Assembly (NCBI GenBank): GCA_036496265.1
Contig: DASXLL010000276.1
Location: 1 to 17,836, forward strand
DNA from: CAYLLN01 sp036496265
GTDB taxonomy: Bacteria; Planctomycetota; Planctomycetia; Pirellulales; Pirellulaceae
Reading direction: 5' to 3'
Length of the DNA: 17,836 bases
Shown here: piece after piece, positions 6,204 to 13,328 of the stretch
Layout of the letters: each line of letters begins with the position of its first letter
Numbering within the stretch: the first letter of the stretch is position 1
Notes under the pieces: generated by a model
Databases searched by the model: none
Told to the model about the DNA's origin: nothing
The model's input: only the letters and a program-made list of their open reading frames with translations
Position numbers and translations under genes: made by a program

Positions 6204-7496
6204 ATGGTCCGTCGCTATCTCAAAGGCTGGGGCTGGGGCCTGCGAACGCATCATATGGTCGGCGCCGGATTTTTGGCGTCGGCGATTGGTATGTATCCAA
6301 TTGCGGCTCGCTTCGGTCTGGCCCCGACCAGCTTGTCGTCCGCCGTCGGCTGGTACAACACCGCCGCGCCGACGATTGAGTCAGAGGTCGAATCGGCCAC
6401 CAAGGATCCAAACGAATACAGCAAGACATTGCCCGGCAAGATCGTCAATGCGGTCGAGACGCTCGGTGCGCAGGCCGCCGCGGCGAACGGCATCGCCATT
6501 AATTCGCCGGCCTCCGGCGCTCCTAGCTTCGGCTCTCCTAACACCGGATTCGCGGCCACTGGAAAACCATCCGGCGGCTTTGCGTCCCCCGGTTATCCAA
6601 ACGCCAATAATCCACCTGCCAGCTATCCACCTGGTGCCCAACAGCCGGCCGGCTATGCGGGCGCTTATCCCAACGGCTATCCGCCAGCGGGGTATCCAAC
6701 CAGCGGTTACCCGGTCGGATATCAAAGCAACTACACCGCCGGATATACGAATGCCTACTCCGGCACCGGCGATATTGCCTGCTACTTCTCGCCCACCGGC
6801 GGTTGCACGGAAGCCTGCGTCAATGAAATTCGCCAGGCCCAGCAACAGATTCTCGTGCAGGCCTATTCGTTCACGTCCGTGCCGATTGCCAACGCGCTCG
6901 TTGAAGCACACAACCGCGGCGTCGCCGTCTATATCGTGCTCGATAAAAGTCAGAAGACCGAACAATACTCCAGTGCCGATTTCGTGGCCCATGCCGGCAT
7001 TCCGACATTGATTGACTCGGTTCACGCCATCGCCCACAACAAGATCATGCTGATCGATCGCCAGACGATCATCACGGGCAGCTTCAATTTCACGACCAGC
7101 GCTGAAAAATCGAACGCCGAGAATTTGCTGGTCATCCGCAACCGGCCCGATCTCTATCAAGCCTACGAAAACAACTTTCGCCATCACTACGAACATAGTC
7201 AGCCCTATCAGGGCCGCGGCGCCGCCAGCCAGCCGACTCAACCCCACTCCCACGCGCCCACGAGCAGCTACGGCCCCGCCGATAACCCGCAAGCGGGTGG
7301 TTATCAACAAGCGAGTGGCTATCAGCAGCCCTCCGGCTATCAACAACCTTCCGGTTACCAGCAACCGCCTGGCTATCAACAGCCCGCCGGCTATCAACAG
7401 CCTGGTGGTTACGCGCCGCCCAATCAGTACAACTACGGCGGCAACTCTTATCCCCAGACCGCCTCCCCCTCTAATCCCTCTGGCGGCTATCGCTAA
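6204..7496 (+). CDS. Membrane-anchored PLD-like (Nuc-type) protein with GYQQP repeats
   Basis: With the ATG at 6204 the protein has 430 residues. A basic N-terminus and a hydrophobic segment (VGAGFLASAIGMYPIAARF, about 18-36) form a signal anchor. Residues 104-186 are a Gly/Tyr/Pro-rich linker. Residues 189-319 are a single phospholipase D domain with HKD motif H278-x-K280-x4-D285 and G292-S-x-N295 (HNKIMLIDRQ, then TGSFNF). One HKD per chain is typical of Nuc-like nucleases, which work as dimers; substrate (DNA or phospholipid) cannot be told. The C-terminal tail (334-430) carries six consecutive GYQQ[AP]x hexapeptides. An ATG at 6126 in frame is the alternative start, but the anchor fits 6204 better. 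Neither start has a clear ribosome-binding site. The anchor places the enzyme at the membrane, probably on its outer face. Confidence 0.8.
   Translation: MVRRYLKGWGWGLRTHHMVGAGFLASAIGMYPIAARFGLAPTSLSSAVGWYNTAAPTIESEVESATKDPNEYSKTLPGKIVNAVETLGAQAAAANGIAINSPASGAPSFGSPNTGFAATGKPSGGFASPGYPNANNPPASYPPGAQQPAGYAGAYPNGYPPAGYPTSGYPVGYQSNYTAGYTNAYSGTGDIACYFSPTGGCTEACVNEIRQAQQQILVQAYSFTSVPIANALVEAHNRGVAVYIVLDKSQKTEQYSSADFVAHAGIPTLIDSVHAIAHNKIMLIDRQTIITGSFNFTTSAEKSNAENLLVIRNRPDLYQAYENNFRHHYEHSQPYQGRGAASQPTQPHSHAPTSSYGPADNPQAGGYQQASGYQQPSGYQQPSGYQQPPGYQQPAGYQQPGGYAPPNQYNYGGNSYPQTASPSNPSGGYR
7299..7406 (+). repeat. Six 18-base tandem repeats coding GYQQxx
   Basis: Six in-frame 18-base units encode GYQQAS, GYQQPS, GYQQPS, GYQQPP, GYQQPA and GYQQPG in the tail of the PLD-like protein. 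Third positions vary between units, so the amino-acid pattern is kept while the DNA drifts, which suggests selection on the peptide. Confidence 0.85.
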
Positions 7497-7872
7497 GAAA
7501 TTCAGCCGGAAGAAATTTTCCAGATTTTGGCCCGGTTTTGCGGCCAAATCGCGATAGAGATATTGGGAAGGCCGAAATCGCGCCGTCACGCGGTGGCGTG
7601 CATCGCAATTGCCGCACAACCTGGTGTTGAGGCCACACTCAAGTTGAGCGCGGGGCCATCCGCACTCAATTCCGCAACTCCGCACGCCGTCACAATTTCC
7701 AGCCGAAGATGAAGCCCGCCGTAATGAAAAAAGTTCGAACTTTAGCGCGGCGAGCGATTGTCCCGCCGGTTTGAGCATCGAGCATGGCAGGCCCAAAGTT
7801 GCGACTACGGCCACCTCCGCCCTACAATTTCAGTTCTCCCTTCCTCACCTTCCCCGCCTCTCATTCCCAACC
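7497..7872. other. Intergenic stretch before the MFS gene
   Basis: No gene is supported. A small hairpin (TTTGGCC at 7526-7532 with GGCCAAA at 7542-7548, loop 9) follows the PLD-like gene but lacks a T-run after it. A promoter candidate lies at 7799-7828. The frame of the MFS gene is open back to 7771, but the added 34 codons look non-coding. Confidence 0.4.
7799..7828 (+). promoter_or_regulatory. Sigma70-type promoter candidate for the MFS gene
   Basis: TTGCGA (7799-7804) and TACAAT (7823-7828) are separated by 18 bases and would start transcription near 7835, about 38 bases before the ATG at 7873. The -10 element matches consensus at five of six positions; the -35 is weaker. The sequence around it may be part of a dispersed repeat, so this is tentative. 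Confidence 0.35.
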
Positions 7873-9519
7873 ATGGCCCTCGATACCGTCAATCCGTATT
7901 CAGCCCCGCAAGTGCCCGAACCTCGGCCGGTTAGTGGTGGTGGGGGCGCCGTGGGAAGAGGGGCCTGGATGGCCCTCGCCGCCGCCCTCCTCGGCTGGAT
8001 GTTCGATGGGGCGGAGATGGGCATTTTTTCGATGATCGGCCGGCAGGCGGTCCGCGACTTGTTACACACCACGGATGAATCGGTCGTGGGACTCTGGTTC
8101 GGCATCATCACGGCGGGTTTCCTCGTCGGCGCGGCCACCGGTGGCGTTTTGTTCGGTTGGCTTGGCGATCGAATCGGCCGCGTGCGGGCGATGGCATTCA
8201 GCGTCCTTACCTATGCCTTATTTACAGGACTCTGTGGTCTGGTCGGGCAAGCCTGGCAGGTCGGCTTACTGCGTTTCATCGCCTCACTCGGCATGGGCGG
8301 CGAATGGTCGCTCGGCGTGGCACTGGTCATGGAAGTCTGGCCGAATAAATCGCGGGCATTTATGGCCGGACTTATCGGCGCGGCCGCCAATGTGGGCTAT
8401 TTGCTCGTGGGATTCGCCGGACTGGCGCTGCTGCAACTGATCGGCTTGTTCCGCGAATGGCTGTTGGCCGCTGGGTTGCCGGAATCCACGGTCGAAATGC
8501 TGGTCCGCAACAACGGCTGGCGGCTCATGATGCTGCTGGGCACGGTGCCGGCGATTCTGACGTTTTTCATTCGCCTGTTCGTGCCCGAATCGGAGAAATG
8601 GGAAAAAGAACAAGCCGCTGGAAGCACGGGCCATTGGGCCACTCAGGACTTACTCGGTGTGCTGATTGGCGTGTTGGGTCCAGCCCTGATTGTTTATGTC
8701 TGGGCGACTCCGCTGCCAACGATTGTTCGCATCGCCTCTACCATTGCGGGCTTGGTGATCGCCGTCTTGGGCTACACGTTTCCGGTAATCCGGTTTTTCA
8801 AGCGGCAGCAATTGGCCGGCGGCAGCGAAGCTTGGCAGCCAACATTGCAACGCATGCTGATGGCGGCTTGTCTTTCGGGCGTGGCGCTGCTGGGCACATG
8901 GGGATCGACCCAATGGGCGCCGTCGTGGGCCGATAAGATTTCAGAGTCCACGTATCGAGCGGAGCAAGAGCGGCTGGTTGCTGCGGGAGACACAATTGCG
9001 GCCAACAATCTTGTGCGTCCGCGGGCCAAAGAGTACACCCAGATTTGGCTCGCCGTCGGCGCGATCGTCGGCACGATTCTGGCCGCGATGATGGGCGACT
9101 GGTTCGGCCGCCGCCCCGCGTACTGTCTCCTCTGCATTCTTTCGCTCGCCTCCGTTTACGCGCTCTTTCTGGGCAACCGCAGTTATGGCCCCGCGATGCT
9201 CTTTTGGACGTTCGTTGCCGGCACGATGACCGCGTCGTTTTATGGCTGGCTGCCGCTGTACCTGCCGGAGCTTTTTCGGACGAATGTCCGCGCGACGGGA
9301 CAAGGCTTCGGCTTCAACTTCGGCCGCATACTCGCCGCGATCGGCGTTCTGCAAACCGGCAACCTGATGGGGTTGTTCAAAGAGGATGCCGTCGTTGCCG
9401 GCGTTACCATTCCCGCCGGTTATCCGCTCGCTTGCTCCACGATGAGCCTGATTTACCTCGTCGGGATGGCCATCATCTGGCTCGCCCCCGAAACCCGCGG
9501 CAAGCCGCTGCCGGAATGA
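7873..9519 (+). CDS. MFS transporter, sugar/organic-acid type
   Basis: This is a 548-residue polytopic membrane protein of the major facilitator superfamily. The N-terminus MALDTVNPYSAPQVP carries the NPYxAP signature seen at the start of many planctomycete membrane proteins and fixes the start at 7873. TM1 contains GWMFDGAEMGIFSM with the Asp seen in sugar and aromatic-acid transporters. The loop 2-3 motif GWLGDRIGR (96-103) and MGGEWSLGVALVMEVWP follow, and a second GDWFGRR loop opens the C-terminal half. Two extra hydrophobic segments (about 256-275 and 284-305) lie between the halves, suggesting 14 helices and not 12. It probably performs proton-coupled import or export of a small solute; the substrate cannot be told. 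dedA follows 42 bases downstream on the same strand, so they may be cotranscribed. Confidence 0.85.
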   Translation: MALDTVNPYSAPQVPEPRPVSGGGGAVGRGAWMALAAALLGWMFDGAEMGIFSMIGRQAVRDLLHTTDESVVGLWFGIITAGFLVGAATGGVLFGWLGDRIGRVRAMAFSVLTYALFTGLCGLVGQAWQVGLLRFIASLGMGGEWSLGVALVMEVWPNKSRAFMAGLIGAAANVGYLLVGFAGLALLQLIGLFREWLLAAGLPESTVEMLVRNNGWRLMMLLGTVPAILTFFIRLFVPESEKWEKEQAAGSTGHWATQDLLGVLIGVLGPALIVYVWATPLPTIVRIASTIAGLVIAVLGYTFPVIRFFKRQQLAGGSEAWQPTLQRMLMAACLSGVALLGTWGSTQWAPSWADKISESTYRAEQERLVAAGDTIAANNLVRPRAKEYTQIWLAVGAIVGTILAAMMGDWFGRRPAYCLLCILSLASVYALFLGNRSYGPAMLFWTFVAGTMTASFYGWLPLYLPELFRTNVRATGQGFGFNFGRILAAIGVLQTGNLMGLFKEDAVVAGVTIPAGYPLACSTMSLIYLVGMAIIWLAPETRGKPLPE

Positions 9520-9561
9520 GCTATATTTGCGGGCGGAATGCACTCGGCTGGCAATATCGTC

Positions 9562-10281
9562 ATGATCCAACTGATCGTCCAACTAATCGAATTCGTTCTC
9601 AAATTCGACGAGCACCTCGACACGCTGGCGAGTCAATACGGTGTTTGGACGTATGCATTGCTCTTTGCAATCGTCTTCTGCGAGACGGGGCTGGTGGTGA
9701 CGCCGATATTGCCGGGCGATTCACTGCTGTTTGCGGTGGGCGTGTTCTGCGCTCGCGCCGACGCGAATCTCAATATCTGGACGGCCACGATCCTGTTGAC
9801 GATTGCGGCGGTCCTCGGTGACACTGTCAACTATCACATCGGTAAATATCTTGGACCGAAAGTGCTGAGCGGCAAGTTGACCCGCTGGCTCAATCCCAAG
9901 CACCTCGAGAGAACTCATCAGTTTTTTGAAGAATTCGGCGGTAAGACAATCATCATCGCCCGTTTCGTGCCGATCGTGCGAACCTTTGCTCCGTTCGTGG
10001 CGGGCGTCGGCGCCATGAGTTACGGCCCGTTCCTGGCCTACAATCTGCTCGGCGGCATTGCGTGGGTCGTCCTATGCACGCAGGCCGGATGGTGGCTCGC
10101 CCAGAATGCTTTCGTAAAAGAGCATTTTGAGATCGTCGTGCTGCTGATTGTCGCCATTTCTCTGTTGCCGGCGGCGATCGAGTTCGTGCTGCACCGCTTC
10201 TTTAGAAAGCAAGAAGTAACGGCCAATGCTCCACTCCATCAGCCGGAAGCAAACTTGCTTCCGGGAACGCGCGAGCCCTAG
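9562..10281 (+). CDS. dedA: DedA family membrane protein
   Basis: This 239-residue membrane protein matches E. coli DedA almost end to end: FDEHLDTLASQYGVWTYALLF, FCETGLVVTPILPGDSLLF, GDTVNYHIGKYLG, and FGGKTIIIARFVPIVRTFAPF followed by VAGVGAMSYGPF. The conserved Glu in CETG, the Asp in PGDSL and the Arg residues of RFVPIVRTF are those tied to ion-driven transport in DedA/VTT proteins. Some family members flip undecaprenyl phosphate back across the membrane; this exact role is inferred, not shown. The ATG at 9562 matches the E. coli start. An ATG at 9538 adds eight residues and has GCGGGCGG very close to it, so it remains possible. The C-terminal tail after HRFFRKQ is longer than in E. coli and is encoded by a palindromic repeat. 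Confidence 0.92.
   Translation: MIQLIVQLIEFVLKFDEHLDTLASQYGVWTYALLFAIVFCETGLVVTPILPGDSLLFAVGVFCARADANLNIWTATILLTIAAVLGDTVNYHIGKYLGPKVLSGKLTRWLNPKHLERTHQFFEEFGGKTIIIARFVPIVRTFAPFVAGVGAMSYGPFLAYNLLGGIAWVVLCTQAGWWLAQNAFVKEHFEIVVLLIVAISLLPAAIEFVLHRFFRKQEVTANAPLHQPEANLLPGTREP
10243..10264. repeat. Perfect palindrome inside the dedA 3' end
   Basis: CCGGAAGCAA and TTGCTTCCGG are exact reverse complements separated by AC. The element encodes part of the extra C-terminal tail of DedA (PEANLLPG) and ends 17 bases before the end of the gene. It may also act as a 3' hairpin for this transcript, since the next gene is convergent. No T-run follows. Confidence 0.55.
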
Positions 10282-10313
10282 CGTTTCGCGAAGCTCGGAT
10301 GACAAATGGGCTG

Positions 10314-10583
10314 CTACTGACCGCGGATGACCCGTTGCACCGTAGCGGTGCTCTCATCGACTAAAACACTTAGATCGCCGCCTCGCCGGCCGACATAGTC
10401 CCTCGGTCCATAATGAATACGCCATACCCGTCCGCCTGGCGAACCTTCCTCGCTGATGGTAACCAACGATGAACCGATGTCGGTGCCTTGTCCCGTCGCA
10501 GCCTGATTCGCCGCCGACAAGGCGCGAGCCACCGACATAACCAAATCGTCTTGCTGCATTGCCTCAAGTATCTCTACCGACAT
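10314..10583 (-). CDS. Small protein of unknown function (89 aa)
   Basis: This is an 89-residue soluble protein without signal peptide or membrane segment. The start is strongly supported by GGGAGGTGG a few bases before the ATG, the best ribosome-binding site in the window. The N-terminal third is helical (ILEAMQQDDLVMSVARALSAANQAA). The rest looks like a beta sheet ending VWRIHYGPRD, then GGDLSVLVDESTATVQRVIRGQ. That W-x-[IV]-x-[YF] ... GG-x-[LF]-x-V-x-[IV]-D ... T-x-x-V pattern is seen in small PepSY- or NTF2-like proteins, some of them immunity proteins, but I cannot assign a family. It starts 26 bases after the stop of a JAMM-type peptidase gene on the same strand, so the two probably form an operon and may work together. 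The peptidase gene is broken; this one looks intact. Confidence 0.65.
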   Translation of the reverse strand: MSVEILEAMQQDDLVMSVARALSAANQAATGQGTDIGSSLVTISEEGSPGGRVWRIHYGPRDYVGRRGGDLSVLVDESTATVQRVIRGQ

Positions 10584-10609
10584 TTTGCCACCTCCCTTCA
10601 GTTTAGTAA

Positions 10610-11032
10610 CTATGCAAGGTCAAGCAAGGTTTGAGTTGATCCGACAATTTGAACATCACCTGTGCGGAGCACGAGATAAATGAGTTCCGACGCAATGACG
10701 AATTCTCCTCCATACCCGGCATGTGCCAAATCGGGATCGTTCCGCACCGCCCGAATGTCCGTAAGGCTTGGCTCCTGCTGAAAGTCTGGAGCGGGATTGG
10801 GATGGGTGTGAAATGTCGCAACGATTTGCCATTCGCCGCGTCGTCCACCGCGATGGGCCGGAACGAGGATGTCGTTTTGGCCACCCCGTCACCAACGCTC
10901 AACGGAGAACCTTCCGTGGGCATCACTCAACACAAAACCACCTTCTTCATGGGCCCCGGATGTCCCTGGCGTGGAATCAAACCATGCTTGACGAAGTTCA
11001 TCTCGAACGAGTTTGTTGCCAAGCACACTCAA
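10610..11032 (-). pseudogene. JAMM/JAB-type metallopeptidase gene with in-frame TGA
   Basis: On the minus strand one frame is open from a TTG at 11032 (GTG at 11026 is the alternative) to TAG at 10610, interrupted only by TGA at 10891-10889. The conceptual product is about 139 residues. It reads KLVRDELRQAWFDSTPG, then HEEGGFVLSD with the conserved glutamate, ...FSVERW, stop, RGGQNDILVPAHRG, then FHTHPNPAPD with the zinc-binding H-x-H and EPSLTD with the aspartate. Together these make a full JAMM motif (E, HxH, S-x-x-D). JAMM enzymes are zinc peptidases or isopeptidases, often acting on ubiquitin-like tails or in toxin systems. A single C-to-T change (CGA to TGA) would explain the stop. The two halves are in the same frame, so it is a recent nonsense mutation, readthrough or a base error. 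trxB lies 52 bases upstream. Confidence 0.8.
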
Positions 11033-11084
11033 GGCCGGTCTCTCGTCTTATGCAGGTGCCTTTAACATGCCCAAGAGTAGCCAG

Positions 11085-12140
11085 TCACAACCCCTTCGCT
11101 GCCAAATAGCGCTCGGCGTCGAGGGCGGCCATGCAGCCGGTGCCGGCGGAGGTGATGGCCTGGCGGTAGTAGTCGTCAGCGACGTCGCCGGCGGCAAAGA
11201 CGCCGGGAACGCTGGTGTAGGTGCGGAACAGAGTCGTGTACTTGATGTAGCCTTTGTCGTTGAGCGCTACCTGGCCTTTGAGGAAGTCGGTGTTCGGCGT
11301 GTGGCCGATGGCGAGAAAGAGGCCGCTGGCTTCAATGTCAGCCGTGCCGCCCTCCTTGTTGTTTTTCATGCGAATGCCTGTGACGCCCGCTTTGTCGTCG
11401 CCCAGCACCTCGTCAATTTCCCGGAAATATTGGATGTTGATCTTGGGATTCGTCTGGGCCCGGTCCTGCATGATTTTGCTGGCCCGGAACACGTCGCGGC
11501 GCATGAGCATGTGGACCGTGGAGGCGTACTTCGTCAGGTACGACGCCTCCTCGACCGCCGAATCGCCGCCACCGACAACGACGAGCGGTTTATTGCGAAA
11601 GCGCGGCAGGGCGCCGTCGCACACGGCACAAGCGCTGACGCCGCGGTTTTTGAAGCGTTCCTCGGAGGGCAGCCCTAGATAATTGGCTCGCGCGCCGGTC
11701 GCAATGATGATCGTGTGTGTTTCGTGCGTCTGGCCCTCGAGCGTTTTCAGCTTGTAAGGCGATTTGCTGAGATCGACATCGACCACATCATCGGTGACGA
11801 TCTTGGTGCCGAAGTTTTCGGCCTGCTGCCGCATCAAATTCATCAGCTCGGGGCCAGTGACGGCGTGCGGATGCTCGTGCAGAGGCTCCAGGTACGTGCT
11901 GACGCGGTTTTCGGCGACGGCGCTGCGGATATAGCCGTGCAACAGTCCGGTGGGGAAGCCAGGGTAGTTTTCGACCTCGGTGGTGAGATTGAGCTGGCCC
12001 AGCGGCAGCGTGCCGGCGACGCGGTTTTCTTCGGTCTCAGCGCCTTCGAAAACGAGCGGGTGCAGATTGGCCCGCGCAGCATAGATGGCGGCGGCCCAAC
12101 CCGCGGGGCCGCTGCCGATGATGACGACATGCTCTGGCAT
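11085..12140 (-). CDS. trxB: Thioredoxin reductase
   Basis: This is an NADPH-dependent FAD enzyme that reduces thioredoxin in the cytoplasm. The 351 residues hold the N-terminal FAD site (VVIIGSGPAGWAAAIYAAR, 5-23), the redox-active pair C171-A-V-C174 (the common form is CATC), the NADPH-binding GGGDSAVEEA (190-199), the phosphate-binding RRDVFRASKIM, which marks NADPH specificity, and the second FAD motif GVFAAGDVADDYYRQ (313-327). It is about 30 residues longer than E. coli TrxB because of a segment at 66-95 between NYPGFPTG and TGPELM. I recall similar insertions in planctomycete homologues. The ATG at 12140 is preceded by AGAGGA. The downstream JAMM pseudogene is 52 bases away on the same strand. 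Confidence 0.95.
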   Translation of the reverse strand: MPEHVVIIGSGPAGWAAAIYAARANLHPLVFEGAETEENRVAGTLPLGQLNLTTEVENYPGFPTGLLHGYIRSAVAENRVSTYLEPLHEHPHAVTGPELMNLMRQQAENFGTKIVTDDVVDVDLSKSPYKLKTLEGQTHETHTIIIATGARANYLGLPSEERFKNRGVSACAVCDGALPRFRNKPLVVVGGGDSAVEEASYLTKYASTVHMLMRRDVFRASKIMQDRAQTNPKINIQYFREIDEVLGDDKAGVTGIRMKNNKEGGTADIEASGLFLAIGHTPNTDFLKGQVALNDKGYIKYTTLFRTYTSVPGVFAAGDVADDYYRQAITSAGTGCMAALDAERYLAAKGL

Positions 12141-12241
12141 TCCAATGGTCCTCTAGCTCGATGCGGCGGGGAAAATCCCCAGGTCGCCCGAATTCTAGAG
12201 GTCAGACAGCCAGGCGTAAACGACGGGCCAGATTCGCTGGA

Positions 12242-12424
12242 CTAGCGGCGGCCGGCGCGGCCTTGATACGTATGCACACCGCGGAATGGCGGCACGAGTT
12301 TATGCGCCACGACCGGCGCCATGCGAGTATGAACCACCTGTCCGTTACCGTTCGCATATTGCTCAGCGAACAACGAGACGGGCGAAACGAGCAACACGAC
12401 GGCAATGAAAGCAATGGCACGCAT
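12242..12424 (-). CDS. Small secreted peptide (60 aa), planctomycete type
   Basis: This 60-residue precursor has a textbook signal peptide: MR, a hydrophobic core (AIAFIAVVLLVSPVSLF) and a probable cleavage after SLFA before EQY. The mature part is about 40 residues, basic, with several histidines and a closing VHTYQGRAGRR. A strong GAGGAG lies 7 bases before the ATG, which shows it is a real gene despite its size. Similar small exported peptides with NGQVVHTR and PPFRGVHxYQGR motifs are, to my recollection, widespread in Pirellulales; their function is unknown. The stop is 101 bases upstream of trxB on the same strand, so the two may share a transcript. Many annotation pipelines would miss it because of its length. 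Confidence 0.75.
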   Translation of the reverse strand: MRAIAFIAVVLLVSPVSLFAEQYANGNGQVVHTRMAPVVAHKLVPPFRGVHTYQGRAGRR

Positions 12425-12529
12425 TAGAATTCTCCTCTATCCAAAGAAATAGCACACGCCCCAGATACGGCAACTCGCATGCCGGGAGAAAGAGCTGATT
12501 GCGTGTCGCCGCAATGCGGAACAAGCCGG

Positions 12530-13324
12530 CTATAACGATTGTGCGGGGCCAATGCGGGAGAAAAGGGCGAGCGCGTTGGAAGTTGTTTGAGCAGCTAGAG
12601 CGCCCAGAGACACTCCGCGGACACGGGCCACACATTCAGCGGTATGGACGACGCGGGCGGGTTCGTTGGGCCGCTGGCCGCGGAAGGGCTCAGGCGAGAG
12701 ATAGGGTGAATCGGTCTCGACGAGGAGGCGATGGGCCGGAATCGTGGCGGCTACCGCTCGCAAATCGTCGGATTTTTTGAAGGTGACCATGCCGGCAAAG
12801 CTGATGTGCAGGCCAAGATCGAGAAACTCGGCGGCTTGCTCGGTCGTGCCGGTGAAGGAGTGCATGATGCCGCGGAACTCGCCGCGCTGGCGGGACTGGC
12901 GGAGCAGGGCGAGAATTTCGGCGGCCGTTTCACGAAGATGAATGACGAGCGGCAGGCCGGTGGCTTGTGAGAGGCGGATGTGGCGGTCGAAATAGTCTTG
13001 CTGGAGCGGCAGCGGCGTGTCTTTCCAGTACAGGTCGAGGCCCGTTTCGCCGAGAGCGACGACGCGGGGCTCGCTCGCGAGGCGGACGATTTCGTCCCAG
13101 TCGCCCGGTTGGGCTTCTGCGGCGTGATTGGGGTGAATGCCGGCGGAGGACCAAACGCCGGAGAAGTTTTTCGCGTGCGCGAGGCAACTGCGGCTCGACT
13201 CGGCAGTTGTACCGACCGCCAGAATGCGCGTGACTCCGACGGAAGCGGCACGGGCGACGACGCCGGACACGTCGGCGGCGAGCTGCTCGTCGGCGAGATG
13301 CGCGTGCGTGTCGAAGAGGTCCAT
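12530..13324 (-). CDS. tatD: TatD-family metal-dependent hydrolase (DNase)
   Basis: This is a 264-residue TIM-barrel hydrolase of the amidohydrolase-like superfamily, the usual length for TatD/YcfH. The metal ligands are all present: H7-x-H9 in DTHAHL, E93 in ALGETGLDLYW, H129 in VIHLRE, H155 in MHSFTGT and D205 in VETDSPYLSPEPFRG. Characterised relatives are 3'-5' exonucleases or D-aminoacyl-tRNA-type hydrolases acting in the cytoplasm. Which of the TatD, YcfH and YjjV subgroups it belongs to cannot be told from motifs. The start at 13324 is only 4 bases after the stop of the preceding gene, so the two are almost certainly cotranscribed and coupled. No classical terminator is seen between its stop and the small peptide gene. 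Confidence 0.92.
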   Translation of the reverse strand: MDLFDTHAHLADEQLAADVSGVVARAASVGVTRILAVGTTAESSRSCLAHAKNFSGVWSSAGIHPNHAAEAQPGDWDEIVRLASEPRVVALGETGLDLYWKDTPLPLQQDYFDRHIRLSQATGLPLVIHLRETAAEILALLRQSRQRGEFRGIMHSFTGTTEQAAEFLDLGLHISFAGMVTFKKSDDLRAVAATIPAHRLLVETDSPYLSPEPFRGQRPNEPARVVHTAECVARVRGVSLGALAAQTTSNALALFSRIGPAQSL

Positions 13325-13328
13325 CGCT

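Noticed and set aside
7299..7406. Regularly spaced repeats that could suggest a CRISPR array
   Set aside because: The units are 18 bases, contiguous, without spacers, and in frame within a protein-coding gene.
7526..7548. Intrinsic terminator after the PLD-like gene
   Set aside because: The stem is short and followed by TCGCGAT without a T-run.
6381..7814. A 477-codon open frame on the minus strand opposite the PLD-like gene
   Set aside because: It mirrors the repeats of the real gene, has low-complexity Arg/Gly/Ile composition and no recognisable domain. The HKD motif on the other strand is decisive.
10889..10891. TGA as selenocysteine codon in the JAMM gene
   Set aside because: No catalytic cysteine is expected at this position in JAMM enzymes. 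The residue lies outside the zinc site, and a CGA-to-TGA mutation is simpler. I saw no clear downstream SECIS-like hairpin.
10603..10926. A 107-codon minus-strand frame as the gene in this region
   Set aside because: Its product has no family features. A different frame carries a complete JAMM motif set interrupted by one stop, which explains the region much better.
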